Shown here: positions 11,324 to 19,017 of the stretch, piece by piece
Layout of the letters: every line of letters starts with the position of its first letter
Numbering within the stretch: the first letter of the stretch is position 1
Origin: Burkholderiales bacterium
Lineage (GTDB): Bacteria; Pseudomonadota; Gammaproteobacteria; Burkholderiales; WYBJ01
DNA length: 64,000 nt
Direction: 5' to 3'
Assembly (NCBI GenBank): GCA_022841915.1
Contig: JALHQN010000002.1
Span: 186,001 to 250,000, forward strand
The notes under the pieces: generated by a model
Database searches by the model: none
What the model was told of the DNA's origin: nothing
Seen by the model: the letters and a program-made list of their open reading frames with translations, nothing else
Position numbers and translations under genes: made by a program

Positions 11324-12391
11324 ATGACCCGACCACGCAACGACACCTTCCTGCGAGCACTGCTACGTGAACCCACGCCGTACACGCCGGTGTGGATCAT
11401 GCGTCAAGCGGGTCGCTATCTGCCCGAATACAATCAGACGCGCGCGCGTGCCGGCAGCTTCATGGCCCTGTGCCGCAGCCCGGATCTGGCGACGGAAGTC
11501 ACCCTGCAGCCTCTTGCGAGGTTCGCCCTCGACGCGGCCATCGTGTTTTCCGACATCCTCACCATTCCCGACGCGATGGGCTTGGGTTTGCAGTTCGTCG
11601 AAGGTGAAGGGCCTCGTTTCGAACGGCCGTTGCGCGAAGAATGGGAGATTCGAAATCTCGCCCCCCCCGACCCGGCGGAGCACTTGGGCTACGTGCTCGA
11701 CGCGGTAGCACAGGTGCGCAAAGCCTTGGCTGGCGATATCCCGCTCATCGGCTTCTCGGGCAGCCCCTTCACCCTGGCCTGTTACATGATCGAGGGCAAA
11801 TCCGGCTCCGACTTCGCGACCGTGAAGAAGATGCTCTATCGTCGACCGGATCTGTTGCACCACATTCTAGACATCAATGCGCAGGCAGTGACGTCGTACT
11901 TGAACGCCCAGATCGAGAACGGGGCCCAAGCGCTGATGATCTTCGATACGTGGGGTGGGATCTTGTCGCACGCCGCGTACGAGCAGTTTTCGCTGAACTA
12001 CATGACCCAGATCATCTCGGGTCTGACCAAGGTCCATGAAGGCGTGCGCGTTCCCACCATCGTGTTTACCAAGGGCGGCGGCCTCTGGCTCGAGCGTATC
12101 GCAACGTCCGGGTGCGACGCAGTGGGTCTGGATTGGACGATCGACATCGGCAGCGCGCGGCAACGCGTCGGGTCCCGAGTCGGTTTGCAGGGCAATCTCG
12201 ATCCAGCCGTGATGCTCAGTTCGGCCGAGGTCATCCGATCGAGTGCAGCCGACGTGCTCGCCTCCTTCGGCGCCGGAAACGGACATGTCTTCAATCTGGG
12301 CCATGGCGTCTCTCAATTCACCCCGCCCGAGCACGTCCGAGTCTTGGTTGATGCAGTACACGAACTGAGCGCTCGATACCACGTCTCGTAG
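11324..12391 (+). CDS. hemE: Uroporphyrinogen decarboxylase
   Basis: Cofactor-free cytoplasmic enzyme that decarboxylates the four acetate side chains of uroporphyrinogen III to give coproporphyrinogen III in heme synthesis. The 355-residue length is normal. Signatures are the N-terminal [15 protein letters not shown], the catalytic-Asp segment [28 protein letters not shown], the FDTWGG loop and a C-terminal [15 protein letters not shown]. It is the last gene before a 320-base AT-rich gap and priA. Placement of hemE beside a DnaA-box-containing gap recalls the Caulobacter origin, where hemE flanks Cori. Confidence 0.98.
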   Translation: MTRPRNDTFLRALLREPTPYTPVWIMRQAGRYLPEYNQTRARAGSFMALCRSPDLATEVTLQPLARFALDAAIVFSDILTIPDAMGLGLQFVEGEGPRFERPLREEWEIRNLAPPDPAEHLGYVLDAVAQVRKALAGDIPLIGFSGSPFTLACYMIEGKSGSDFATVKKMLYRRPDLLHHILDINAQAVTSYLNAQIENGAQALMIFDTWGGILSHAAYEQFSLNYMTQIISGLTKVHEGVRVPTIVFTKGGGLWLERIATSGCDAVGLDWTIDIGSARQRVGSRVGLQGNLDPAVMLSSAEVIRSSAADVLASFGAGNGHVFNLGHGVSQFTPPEHVRVLVDAVHELSARYHVS

Positions 12392-12460
12392 TCGCTTGGA
12401 CGACGACCTGCCGTCCTAGAATCCCGGCCAAGGCATGTCCGAGCACTGCATGGCGGGAAG

Positions 12461-12469
12461 TTATGCACA
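12461..12469 (+). promoter_or_regulatory. DnaA-box-like 9-mer
   Basis: TTATGCACA has one mismatch from TTATCCACA. It is followed by a GC-rich stretch and then the AT-rich part of the hemE-priA gap. Confidence 0.5.
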
Positions 12470-12635
12470 GGACGCGCTCGCCTCATTTTGTATACGATAC
12501 CTATAAGCGTTTCTCGCCAATACTCTGCAAAGCATTGAAATAAATATATGTTTGCCTCTTGAATTTCGACATTGGCTTGACGATGTGCCATAGCACACCC
12601 CCATGCCTTCGGCGCTAGGGAAACCATCAACAGTT

Positions 12636-12644
12636 TTATCCACA
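12636..12644 (+). promoter_or_regulatory. Consensus DnaA box
   Basis: An exact TTATCCACA 68 bases upstream of the priA start, at the edge of the AT-rich part of the gap. Confidence 0.6.
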
Positions 12645-12711
12645 GGTCCGAGGTCTTTCCCGCCGTGACGCCCCCGGCTTCGCTCGGGGACTTTCGGCCA
12701 TTCCGCGCACC

Positions 12712-14901
12712 ATGTTTATTCAAGTCGCGATAGACGTTCCCCTGCCGACTTTGTTCGACTACCGCTGCCCGGAAGCGACAGGCGAAGATATCGGCCGGCG
12801 AGTGCGCGTGCCGTTCGGACGCAAGCGCGTGGTGGGCGTCATCCTGGCGTTGCTCGATCAGACGCCGATCGATGCGGCAAAGGTGCGCGTAGCCGGCGAG
12901 ATTCTTCGCGACATGCCCGCCGTTCCGCCCGATGTGCTGCAAGTGATGCAGTTCTGCAGCGACTATTACCACCACCCGATCGGCGAAGTGGTGTTGTCCG
13001 CATTGCCATCGCGGTTCCGCAAAACGCCCGAGCTGACCGATCGCGTACGCCTTTCGGTCGAGGTAACGGCAGCGGGACGGGCTGCGCTCCTTGCCGGTCT
13101 CAGGCGCTCGCCGTCGCTCGAACAAGTTCTGGCCAGGATATCGACGGCGGGGGTTCTCAGTGCTGAGCGCGTTGCGGCACTCCCGCCCTCGGAGCGGCGG
13201 GCCTTGAAACGGCTCCTGGAACGAGGGTGGGTCAGCGAGACGCTCAGAGCGGCCGAGCACTTGATCGATGAGGCGAGCGATTCGGTCGACAGCACGAAGC
13301 CGGAGCTCACGCAGGAGCAGCGAGCCTCAGTCGAGGCGATGTTGGCAGCGCCGCCAGGGTTCAAGACCTGGCTGCTGCACGGGATCACGGGAAGCGGCAA
13401 AACCGAGGTTTACCTGCGGGCGATGGAAACCGCACTCGAGACCAACGGCCAAGTGCTCTTTCTGGTGCCGGAGATCGGGCTGACGCCACAACTCGAATCT
13501 CGGATACGGATCCGTTTCGCCGGCCACGAGTTAGTCACTTTGCATAGCAATCTGGCGGCCGGCCAGCGCGCCGCGAACTGGCAGGCCGCCCATTCGGGGC
13601 GTGCGAGGATCGTTCTCGGAACACGATCGGCGATCTTCGCCCCTTTGCCACGGCTCGCACTGATCGTCGTCGACGAGGAACACGACGCATCCTTCAAGCA
13701 GATCGAAGGCATGAAGTATTCTGCACGCGATCTGGCGGTGTGGCGCGGGCATCAGCGCGGCATTCCCGTCATTCTGGGATCGGCGACGCCCTCACTGGAA
13801 TCGTATCAGGCCGCGCTCAGCGGGCGATATCGCATCCTGCGCCTCACGCAGCGAGCGAACGATGCGCCCATGCCGAGGATACACATGGTCGCCGTGAATG
13901 GACCGGCCGCCTCGAACGGTTTGGCGAGCCAGCTGCTCGACGCTATTCGCGCTCGAGTCCAGAATCGCGAGCAGGTCCTCGTCTTCATCAATCGACGAGG
14001 TTACGCGCCGGTGCTCGTGTGTTCTGCTTGCGCCTGGGCGCCGAGCTGTCATCGCTGCTCGGCACGCTTGGTGCTGCACAAGGCACGCTCTCGGATGGTC
14101 TGTCACCATTGCGGGCATGCCATGCCGGTGCCTGTCGCATGCGCCAGCTGCGGCAACGTCGATTTGCATCCGCTCGGCTATGGGACGCAACGGGTCGAAA
14201 CGACTCTGCGCCAAGCGCTGCCCGATGCCCGCATCTTGCGCGTCGACAGGGATACGACCCAGAGCCGAGACGCCTGGCCGCAGATGCGCAACCTGATCGA
14301 AAAGGGGGAGGTCGACGTGCTTGTCGGCACGCAGCTCCTGTCGAAGGGACACGACTTTCCGGGACTCGGGCTGGTGTGCGTCCTCAATGCCGACCAGTCT
14401 TTGTACAGCACCGACTTTCGCGCCTCGGAACAGCTGTTCGCGCAGCTGACGCAGGTCGCAGGCCGAGCCGGGCGCGGGCGCATTCCGGGCGAGGTGCTCA
14501 TCCAAACGCAGTTCCCTTCGCATCCGCTTTACCGCGCGGTCCAGGAGCACGATTACGACGGCTTCGCTCGTGTGCTTCTTGACGAACGTGCGCAGGCCGG
14601 CTTTCCTCCGTTCGTGCATCAGGCTGTCCTGCGAGCCGAGGGTACAAGCATGGAGCAGGCGTTGAATTTCCTGCGCGATGCGGCGCAGCTGGCGCAGGCG
14701 TGCGCGCACGAGGTGGAGGTCTTCGATCCCGCGCCCGCCGTGATGGAACGGCTGAAGGGAAAAGAACGCGCGCAGTTACTGGTTCAGGCACGCGCTCGTT
14801 CGCAGCTGCACGCATTCCTCGACCGCTGGGCGCAGCAACTCGCCAGCGCGCGAGCGTACGGCGCGCGCTGGGCGATCGACGTGGATCCTCTCAGTATCTG
14901 A
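12712..14901 (+). CDS. priA: Primosomal replication protein PriA (helicase)
   Basis: Superfamily 2 helicase that recognises stalled or collapsed forks and reloads DnaB. The 729-residue protein has the N-terminal 3'-DNA-binding domain (MFIQVAIDVPLPTLFDYRCP, GRRVRVPFGRKRVVG), Walker A GITGSGKTE at about 224-232, the DEEH box (about 321-324), and two zinc sites built from eight cysteines between about 437 and 480 (CSACAWAPSCHRC and later CHHCG, CASCGN). Helicase motifs V and VI are in GTQLLSKGHDFPGL and QVAGRAGRGRIPGEV. No clear Shine-Dalgarno sequence precedes the ATG. The upstream gap with DnaA boxes makes DnaA control of priA conceivable. Confidence 0.97.
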   Translation: MFIQVAIDVPLPTLFDYRCPEATGEDIGRRVRVPFGRKRVVGVILALLDQTPIDAAKVRVAGEILRDMPAVPPDVLQVMQFCSDYYHHPIGEVVLSALPSRFRKTPELTDRVRLSVEVTAAGRAALLAGLRRSPSLEQVLARISTAGVLSAERVAALPPSERRALKRLLERGWVSETLRAAEHLIDEASDSVDSTKPELTQEQRASVEAMLAAPPGFKTWLLHGITGSGKTEVYLRAMETALETNGQVLFLVPEIGLTPQLESRIRIRFAGHELVTLHSNLAAGQRAANWQAAHSGRARIVLGTRSAIFAPLPRLALIVVDEEHDASFKQIEGMKYSARDLAVWRGHQRGIPVILGSATPSLESYQAALSGRYRILRLTQRANDAPMPRIHMVAVNGPAASNGLASQLLDAIRARVQNREQVLVFINRRGYAPVLVCSACAWAPSCHRCSARLVLHKARSRMVCHHCGHAMPVPVACASCGNVDLHPLGYGTQRVETTLRQALPDARILRVDRDTTQSRDAWPQMRNLIEKGEVDVLVGTQLLSKGHDFPGLGLVCVLNADQSLYSTDFRASEQLFAQLTQVAGRAGRGRIPGEVLIQTQFPSHPLYRAVQEHDYDGFARVLLDERAQAGFPPFVHQAVLRAEGTSMEQALNFLRDAAQLAQACAHEVEVFDPAPAVMERLKGKERAQLLVQARARSQLHAFLDRWAQQLASARAYGARWAIDVDPLSI

Positions 14902-14904
14902 GAG
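14888..14904 (+). other. Small hairpin over the priA stop codon
   Basis: CTCTCAG (14888-14894) and CTGAGAG (14898-14904) form a 7-bp stem with a 3-base loop across the priA stop. No U tract follows, so a terminator role is doubtful. Confidence 0.3.
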
Positions 14905-14923
14905 AAGATTCGTGCCTGCGTGC

Positions 14924-14929
14924 TAGAAT
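14924..14929 (+). promoter_or_regulatory. Candidate extended -10 element for argS
   Basis: TAGAAT preceded by TGC gives an extended -10 motif 61 bases before the argS start codon. I see no good -35. Confidence 0.35.
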
Positions 14930-14989
14930 CCTTGCCGTTCAGCAAATCCCACCGCGTCGCGCCTCGGCGCCATCGCCGGCACTCCATCC

Positions 14990-16765
14990 GTGACAAACTC
15001 GCTGCAAGAACAGGTCATCGCGCTGCTGCGTGCAGCACTAGCGAAAGTGGCTCCCCAAGCGGCCGATACGCCGATCACGCTTGAGCGTCCCAAACAAGCG
15101 AGCCACGGGGATTATGCCAGCAACATTGCCATGCAGCTCGCGCGTGTCCTGAAGCAGCCGCCACGCGCCATTGCTCAGGCGCTGGTCGATGCGATGCCCG
15201 CCTCGGACGACGTTGCGGCGATCGAGATCGCAGGCGCCGGATTCATCAACTTCCGGCTCCGCAACGAAACCAAGGTTCGCATCGTGCACGACGCCCTCGA
15301 GGCAGGCGATTTGTTCGGTGCGACGAAACCCGGGCTTGGAGAAAGCGTTCAGGTCGAGTTCGTATCGGCGAACCCGACCGGCCCATTGCACGTCGGTCAT
15401 GGTCGTGGCGCGGCCTACGGCGCCTGCATCGCCAACATTCTCGCGGCCGCCGGCTACCAGGTGACGCGCGAATATTACGTCAACGACGCGGGCCGCCAAA
15501 TGGATATCCTGGCCCTGTCGACCTGGCTTCGTTACCTTGAGTTAGGCGACGAGAAGGTCGCCTTTCCTGCGAACGCCTATCAAGGCGACTATGTAAGGGC
15601 CATGGCCGAGGGTTTGCACGTGCGCCATCAGCGGCGCTTCATGCGGCCCGCGCACGACGTCGAAGCAGCCAGCGTCCGGCTGCTGGTGCACGGCGCGCGC
15701 CATGTGAACGCGGACGGTGAGGCCGTGAGCGACGCCGAGCAGACACTCGATGCCCTCATCGCTGCCGCGAAGGAGCTACTCGGCGGCGACTACGGGATCG
15801 TTCACGCTTTCGCCCTCGAAGAACAACTGGCCGACTGTCGGCAGGATCTCGAAGAATTCGGCGTCACTTTCGATCGTTGGTTTTCTGAACAATCCCTGTA
15901 CTCGAGCGGCCAAGTGGAACAGGCCGTGGCAAAGCTGGAAGCCGCAGGACACACCTACGTGCACGACGGGGCCTTGTGGTTCCGCTCGACGGCCTTTGGC
16001 GACGAGAAAGACCGCGTGATACGGCGCGAGAACGGGGTATTTACCTACTTCGCCTCGGATATCGCCTATCACCTCGAGAAATTCTCCCGTGGCTTGACCC
16101 GCGTCATCGATGTTTGGGGTGCGGACCACCATGGGTACGTTGCCCGCGTCAAGGGCGCGTTGCGCGCCTGCGGTGCCGACGCAGAGCGCTTGACCGTGGC
16201 GCTGGTCCAGTTCGCCGTGCTCTATCGAGGCGGCGAGAAAATCTCGATGTCGACGCGAGCCGGTCAGTTCGTCACCTTGCGTGACTTGCGGCGAGAAGTC
16301 GGCAACGACGCGGCTCGGTTCTTCTATGTGCTGCGCAAGAGCGAGCAGCATCTAGACTTCGACCTCGATCTCGCCAAAAGCCAGAGCCTCGACAACCCTG
16401 TTTACTATCTGCAGTATGCGCACGCTCGCATATCCAGCGTGCTCGCCAACTGGGGCGGCGATGGGTCGGCATTGAAAGACGCAGACCTCAACCTCTTGCA
16501 GCACGAGCAGGAGATCGGTCTCACCAGCTTGCTGACAGAGTATCCAGAAATCGTCGAGGCGGCAGCACGCGATCTTTCACCGCATATGGTCGCCTTTTAC
16601 CTGCGCGAACTGTGTGCGGGCTTTCACAGCTACTACAACGCCGTCCCGTTTCTGGTCGACGATGAGCCGCTCAAGTGCGCCCGGCTTGCGCTGATCGCAG
16701 CTGTACGCCAAGTCCTGCGCAATGGACTGACATTGCTGGGTGTATCCGCACCCGAAAAAATGTAA
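14990..16765 (+). CDS. argS: Arginyl-tRNA synthetase
   Basis: Class I synthetase charging tRNA-Arg in the cytoplasm. The 591-residue protein starts with GTG and has the N-terminal Add-1 domain (about 1-110), the HIGH-equivalent HVGH at 134-137 within ANPTGPLHVGHGRG, the active-site segment YYVNDAGRQMDIL, and the degenerate KMSKS-equivalent KISMSTRAGQFVTL that is usual in ArgS. The C-terminal DALR anticodon-binding domain ends the protein. The GTG start is accepted because the family N-terminus begins close by (LQEQVIALLRAAL) and no better start exists, although no Shine-Dalgarno sequence is evident. A SPOR-domain gene follows after 47 bases. Confidence 0.97.
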   Translation: MTNSLQEQVIALLRAALAKVAPQAADTPITLERPKQASHGDYASNIAMQLARVLKQPPRAIAQALVDAMPASDDVAAIEIAGAGFINFRLRNETKVRIVHDALEAGDLFGATKPGLGESVQVEFVSANPTGPLHVGHGRGAAYGACIANILAAAGYQVTREYYVNDAGRQMDILALSTWLRYLELGDEKVAFPANAYQGDYVRAMAEGLHVRHQRRFMRPAHDVEAASVRLLVHGARHVNADGEAVSDAEQTLDALIAAAKELLGGDYGIVHAFALEEQLADCRQDLEEFGVTFDRWFSEQSLYSSGQVEQAVAKLEAAGHTYVHDGALWFRSTAFGDEKDRVIRRENGVFTYFASDIAYHLEKFSRGLTRVIDVWGADHHGYVARVKGALRACGADAERLTVALVQFAVLYRGGEKISMSTRAGQFVTLRDLRREVGNDAARFFYVLRKSEQHLDFDLDLAKSQSLDNPVYYLQYAHARISSVLANWGGDGSALKDADLNLLQHEQEIGLTSLLTEYPEIVEAAARDLSPHMVAFYLRELCAGFHSYYNAVPFLVDDEPLKCARLALIAAVRQVLRNGLTLLGVSAPEKM

Positions 16766-16812
16766 TATTCCCCTCTCAACGCGCGTCGTTCGATGCCATT
16801 CCTCCTCGGGCC

Positions 16813-17433
16813 ATGACCCGCGACTACAAACCTCCTTCTCGCAGCAAGAAGACTCCCGCCTCGGGCTCCGGCAGCTCGCTATTGGTGGGGATTCTGATCG
16901 GGCTCCTGCTCGGCCTGGGCATTGCCTTGGCCGTCGCGATCTATCTCAACAAGGTGCCCGGGCCGTTCCTCTCGCAAGACAAACCGGGTGGGCAGAGCAC
17001 CACCGCGAAACCCGCGGCCCCTAAGGCCCCCGCCGGCGTCAAGGCGCCCGAGCCCGTCGCCAAGTCGGAGTCGATTCCGGAAGAGAAGCCTCGTTTCGAC
17101 TTCTACAACATTCTTCCGGGCGGAGACGACGCCACCAAGTCGAAGCCAGCCTCCAAGACGCCACCCGCGGTTTCGTCCGAGACCAAGGAAACCTTCTATC
17201 TCCAGGCGGGCGCGTTTCAGGGCGCGGCGGACGCTGACAACATGAAGGCTCGGCTCGCCATGCTTGGCGTTGAAGCAGCCGTTCAAACGAGTACCTCGAG
17301 CGAGCGCGGAACCCTCCACCGGGTGCGCATCGGCCCGTTCAGGCAAGTGGAGGAAGTCAACCGCACCCGCGAGACCTTGAAACAAAACGGCATCGAGAGC
17401 ACTCTGATCAAAGGTCGCGATAAAGCGAACTAG
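16813..17433 (+). CDS. SPOR-domain inner-membrane protein (FtsN-like)
   Basis: The 206-residue protein has a short basic cytoplasmic N-terminus (MTRDYKPPSRSKK), one transmembrane helix (about 23-46, LLVGILIGLLLGLGIALAVA), a proline/alanine/lysine-rich periplasmic linker (about 50-125) and a C-terminal SPOR domain (about 130-205, FYLQAGAFQGAADADNMKAR and VRIGPFRQVEEVNRTRETL). SPOR domains bind denuded septal peptidoglycan, and this single-pass layout is that of FtsN-type division proteins, so a role at the septum is likely but not proven. I chose the ATG at 16813 over longer in-frame starts inside argS because it directly gives the charged tail and membrane helix. argS-SPOR-dsbA is a recurring betaproteobacterial string. 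Confidence 0.88.
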   Translation: MTRDYKPPSRSKKTPASGSGSSLLVGILIGLLLGLGIALAVAIYLNKVPGPFLSQDKPGGQSTTAKPAAPKAPAGVKAPEPVAKSESIPEEKPRFDFYNILPGGDDATKSKPASKTPPAVSSETKETFYLQAGAFQGAADADNMKARLAMLGVEAAVQTSTSSERGTLHRVRIGPFRQVEEVNRTRETLKQNGIESTLIKGRDKAN

Positions 17434-17614
17434 CGTCCTGAGGTCCAAAGTCGTTGCGGAATTTCCGATCATGATGGTGGCGCTCGTTAGTCGGCATGAG
17501 GCTGGGAATCGAAGCGAATCAAGGCCAGCGTGGGTAACGCGCGTGGTGGGCATTCACGACAGGCCGGCTATGCACCGCTTCTCATCTGGCGCTTGAACTC
17601 AGGCCCCTACTGCA

Positions 17615-17633
17615 GGGCGACATGGCGTCGCCC
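17615..17633 (+). other. Hairpin in the dsbA leader
   Basis: GGGCGAC (17615-17621) and GTCGCCC (17627-17633) form a perfect 7-bp stem with a 5-base loop, 22 bases upstream of the first dsbA start. It could act on translation or as a weak terminator of the upstream operon. The rest of the 222-base gap holds no recognisable feature. Confidence 0.35.
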
Positions 17634-17655
17634 GGCCATACGATTAGGAGACACG

Positions 17656-18333
17656 ATGATCGGCAAGTGGATTGCGGCAACCTTGAGCGGCCTCGCTTTT
17701 CTGGCCAGTGCGTCGGGCGCCTTGGCAGCGTCAGCCCCCGTCAAGGACAAGGAGTACACGCTGGTCGATCCGGCTCAACCGCCGGTCGAAGCCACCGATG
17801 GCAAGAAGGTCGAAGTCCTAGAGTTCTTCTATTACGGTTGCCCTCACTGCTACAGCCTGCAACCGGCGCTGAAGTCCTGGCTCAAGAATGCGCCGAAAGA
17901 TGTCGAGTTTCGGCGGATGCCGACCGTTTTTAGAGAATCGTGGGTACCGCTGACGCGCACCTACTATGCGCTCGAGGCAATCGGCGTCATCGACAAATTC
18001 CACGACGAAGTTTTCAGCGCCGTCCATCGCCAAAGCGTGAATCTTGGAGACCGCCGGGTTCTGCTCGAGTGGGCTGGCAGACGAGGCATCGACGTAAAGA
18101 AGCTCGGTGAGGCGTACGATTCGTTCGCGGTACAAACCAAGACGCAGCGCTCGCTGCAGCTCACACGAGCCTACGGCATCACCGGCACACCCTCGATGGT
18201 TGTCGGCGGTCGCTACTTGACCGGCCCCTCGATGACCCTGAACGCCGACAACTCGATCAATTATCAGCGGTTCACGCAGGTTCTGAACGAGTTGGTCGCA
18301 ATGGCGCGCAGCGCGCCGCCCGTGAAGAAGTGA
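17656..18333 (+). CDS. dsbA: Periplasmic thiol:disulfide interchange protein DsbA (copy 1)
   Basis: Thioredoxin-fold oxidase that introduces disulfides into exported proteins. The 225-residue precursor has a signal peptide with likely cleavage in GALAASA (about 21-26), the DsbA active site CPHC at 62-65 (FFYYGCPHCYSL), and the cis-proline loop GITGTPSMVVGGRY. TAGGAG lies ten bases before the ATG and decides the start; a longer in-frame extension from 17530 has no signal-peptide character. A second DsbA-family gene follows after only 27 bases. The CPHC dipeptide is that of classical oxidising DsbA. Confidence 0.95.
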   Translation: MIGKWIAATLSGLAFLASASGALAASAPVKDKEYTLVDPAQPPVEATDGKKVEVLEFFYYGCPHCYSLQPALKSWLKNAPKDVEFRRMPTVFRESWVPLTRTYYALEAIGVIDKFHDEVFSAVHRQSVNLGDRRVLLEWAGRRGIDVKKLGEAYDSFAVQTKTQRSLQLTRAYGITGTPSMVVGGRYLTGPSMTLNADNSINYQRFTQVLNELVAMARSAPPVKK

Positions 18334-18360
18334 TGCGGTAGCGAGGAAGGGAGTCTCGGC

Positions 18361-19002
18361 ATGCCAACCATCGTTCGCGCGGGACTCTTCGCATTATGCT
18401 GCATGTGGGCAGCGACGGTACTGGCGCAATCGGGCCAGCCGGTCAAACTGCAGCGGGGAAACAACTACCGCGAGATTCCGCAGCAGCCTGTCCTGGAGCG
18501 CGATCGGGTCGAGGTCATCGACTTCTTCTTCTACGCGTGCCCTTATTGCAACGAGATGCGACCAGCATTGGAGCAATGGCGCAAGTCCTTGGGCAACAGC
18601 GTGGTGTTTCGACGCGTTCCGACAGTACGCCGGGATTCCTGGGCTCCGCTGGCGCGTACCTATTTCACCCTCGAAGCGCTGAACGAAGTGGAGCGCCTAC
18701 ACGACGAAGTCTACAAGAGCTATCACGACGAGAAGCTGCACATGAGCAAGCCGGACGTGATGGCAGACTGGGCGAGCCGGCACGGTATCGATCGGCAGAA
18801 GTGGCTGGAGATCTACCAATCTGACGATGTGACGCGCAAAGTCGAACAAGCGCGCAAGATGACCACCGATTACGACATTCAGGGCACACCGTCCATCGTC
18901 ATCAACGGCCGGTATCTTACTTCCAGCGGCCTGACGGACGATGTCGGGCGCGTGGTTCCCGTCGCACAGGCATTGATCGAGCTTGTGAACGCGCGCAAGT
19001 AG
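18361..19002 (+). CDS. DsbA-family thiol:disulfide oxidoreductase (copy 2)
   Basis: This 213-residue paralogue of the preceding gene has a signal peptide (cleavage probably after VLAQ, about residue 23), active site CPYC at 60-63 and the cis-proline loop IQGTPSIVINGRYL. Like copy 1 it keeps the FRRVPTVRRDSWAPLARTY segment, so the pair probably arose by tandem duplication. The Pro-Tyr dipeptide differs from the Pro-His of copy 1, which in this family alters redox potential and may mean a different partner or direction. It has no CX repeats of a DsbC-type isomerase. It converges on glmS with only 15 bases between the genes and no visible terminator. Confidence 0.92.
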   Translation: MPTIVRAGLFALCCMWAATVLAQSGQPVKLQRGNNYREIPQQPVLERDRVEVIDFFFYACPYCNEMRPALEQWRKSLGNSVVFRRVPTVRRDSWAPLARTYFTLEALNEVERLHDEVYKSYHDEKLHMSKPDVMADWASRHGIDRQKWLEIYQSDDVTRKVEQARKMTTDYDIQGTPSIVINGRYLTSSGLTDDVGRVVPVAQALIELVNARK

Positions 19003-19017
19003 CCGCGCGGTCGGGAA

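Larger units (their letters stand above)
12392..12711. other. AT-rich hemE-priA gap with DnaA-box-like sites
   Basis: This 320-base stretch without a gene is far more AT-rich than its surroundings between about 12485 and 12580. It carries TTATGCACA at 12461-12469 (one mismatch from the DnaA box) and an exact TTATCCACA at 12636-12644, both on the plus strand, each followed by GG. A TAGAAT -10-like hexamer lies at 12417-12422 with only a weak -35. A GC-rich 5-bp hairpin (12672-12676 with 12685-12689) followed by ACTTT precedes priA. No convincing reading frame or tRNA is present. It could be a DnaA-titration or secondary initiation site, a priA regulatory region, or the site of a small RNA of about 260 bases. 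Confidence 0.55.

Noticed and set aside
12430-12690. A 6S RNA or tRNA-like gene in the hemE-priA gap
   Set aside because: I could not fold a 6S-like long stem with central bubble or a cloverleaf from it by eye; the transcript idea is kept only as a speculative alternative.
19003-19017. A bidirectional terminator between dsbA copy 2 and glmS
   Set aside because: The 15-base gap contains no stem-loop; any terminator would have to lie inside a gene, and I saw none.
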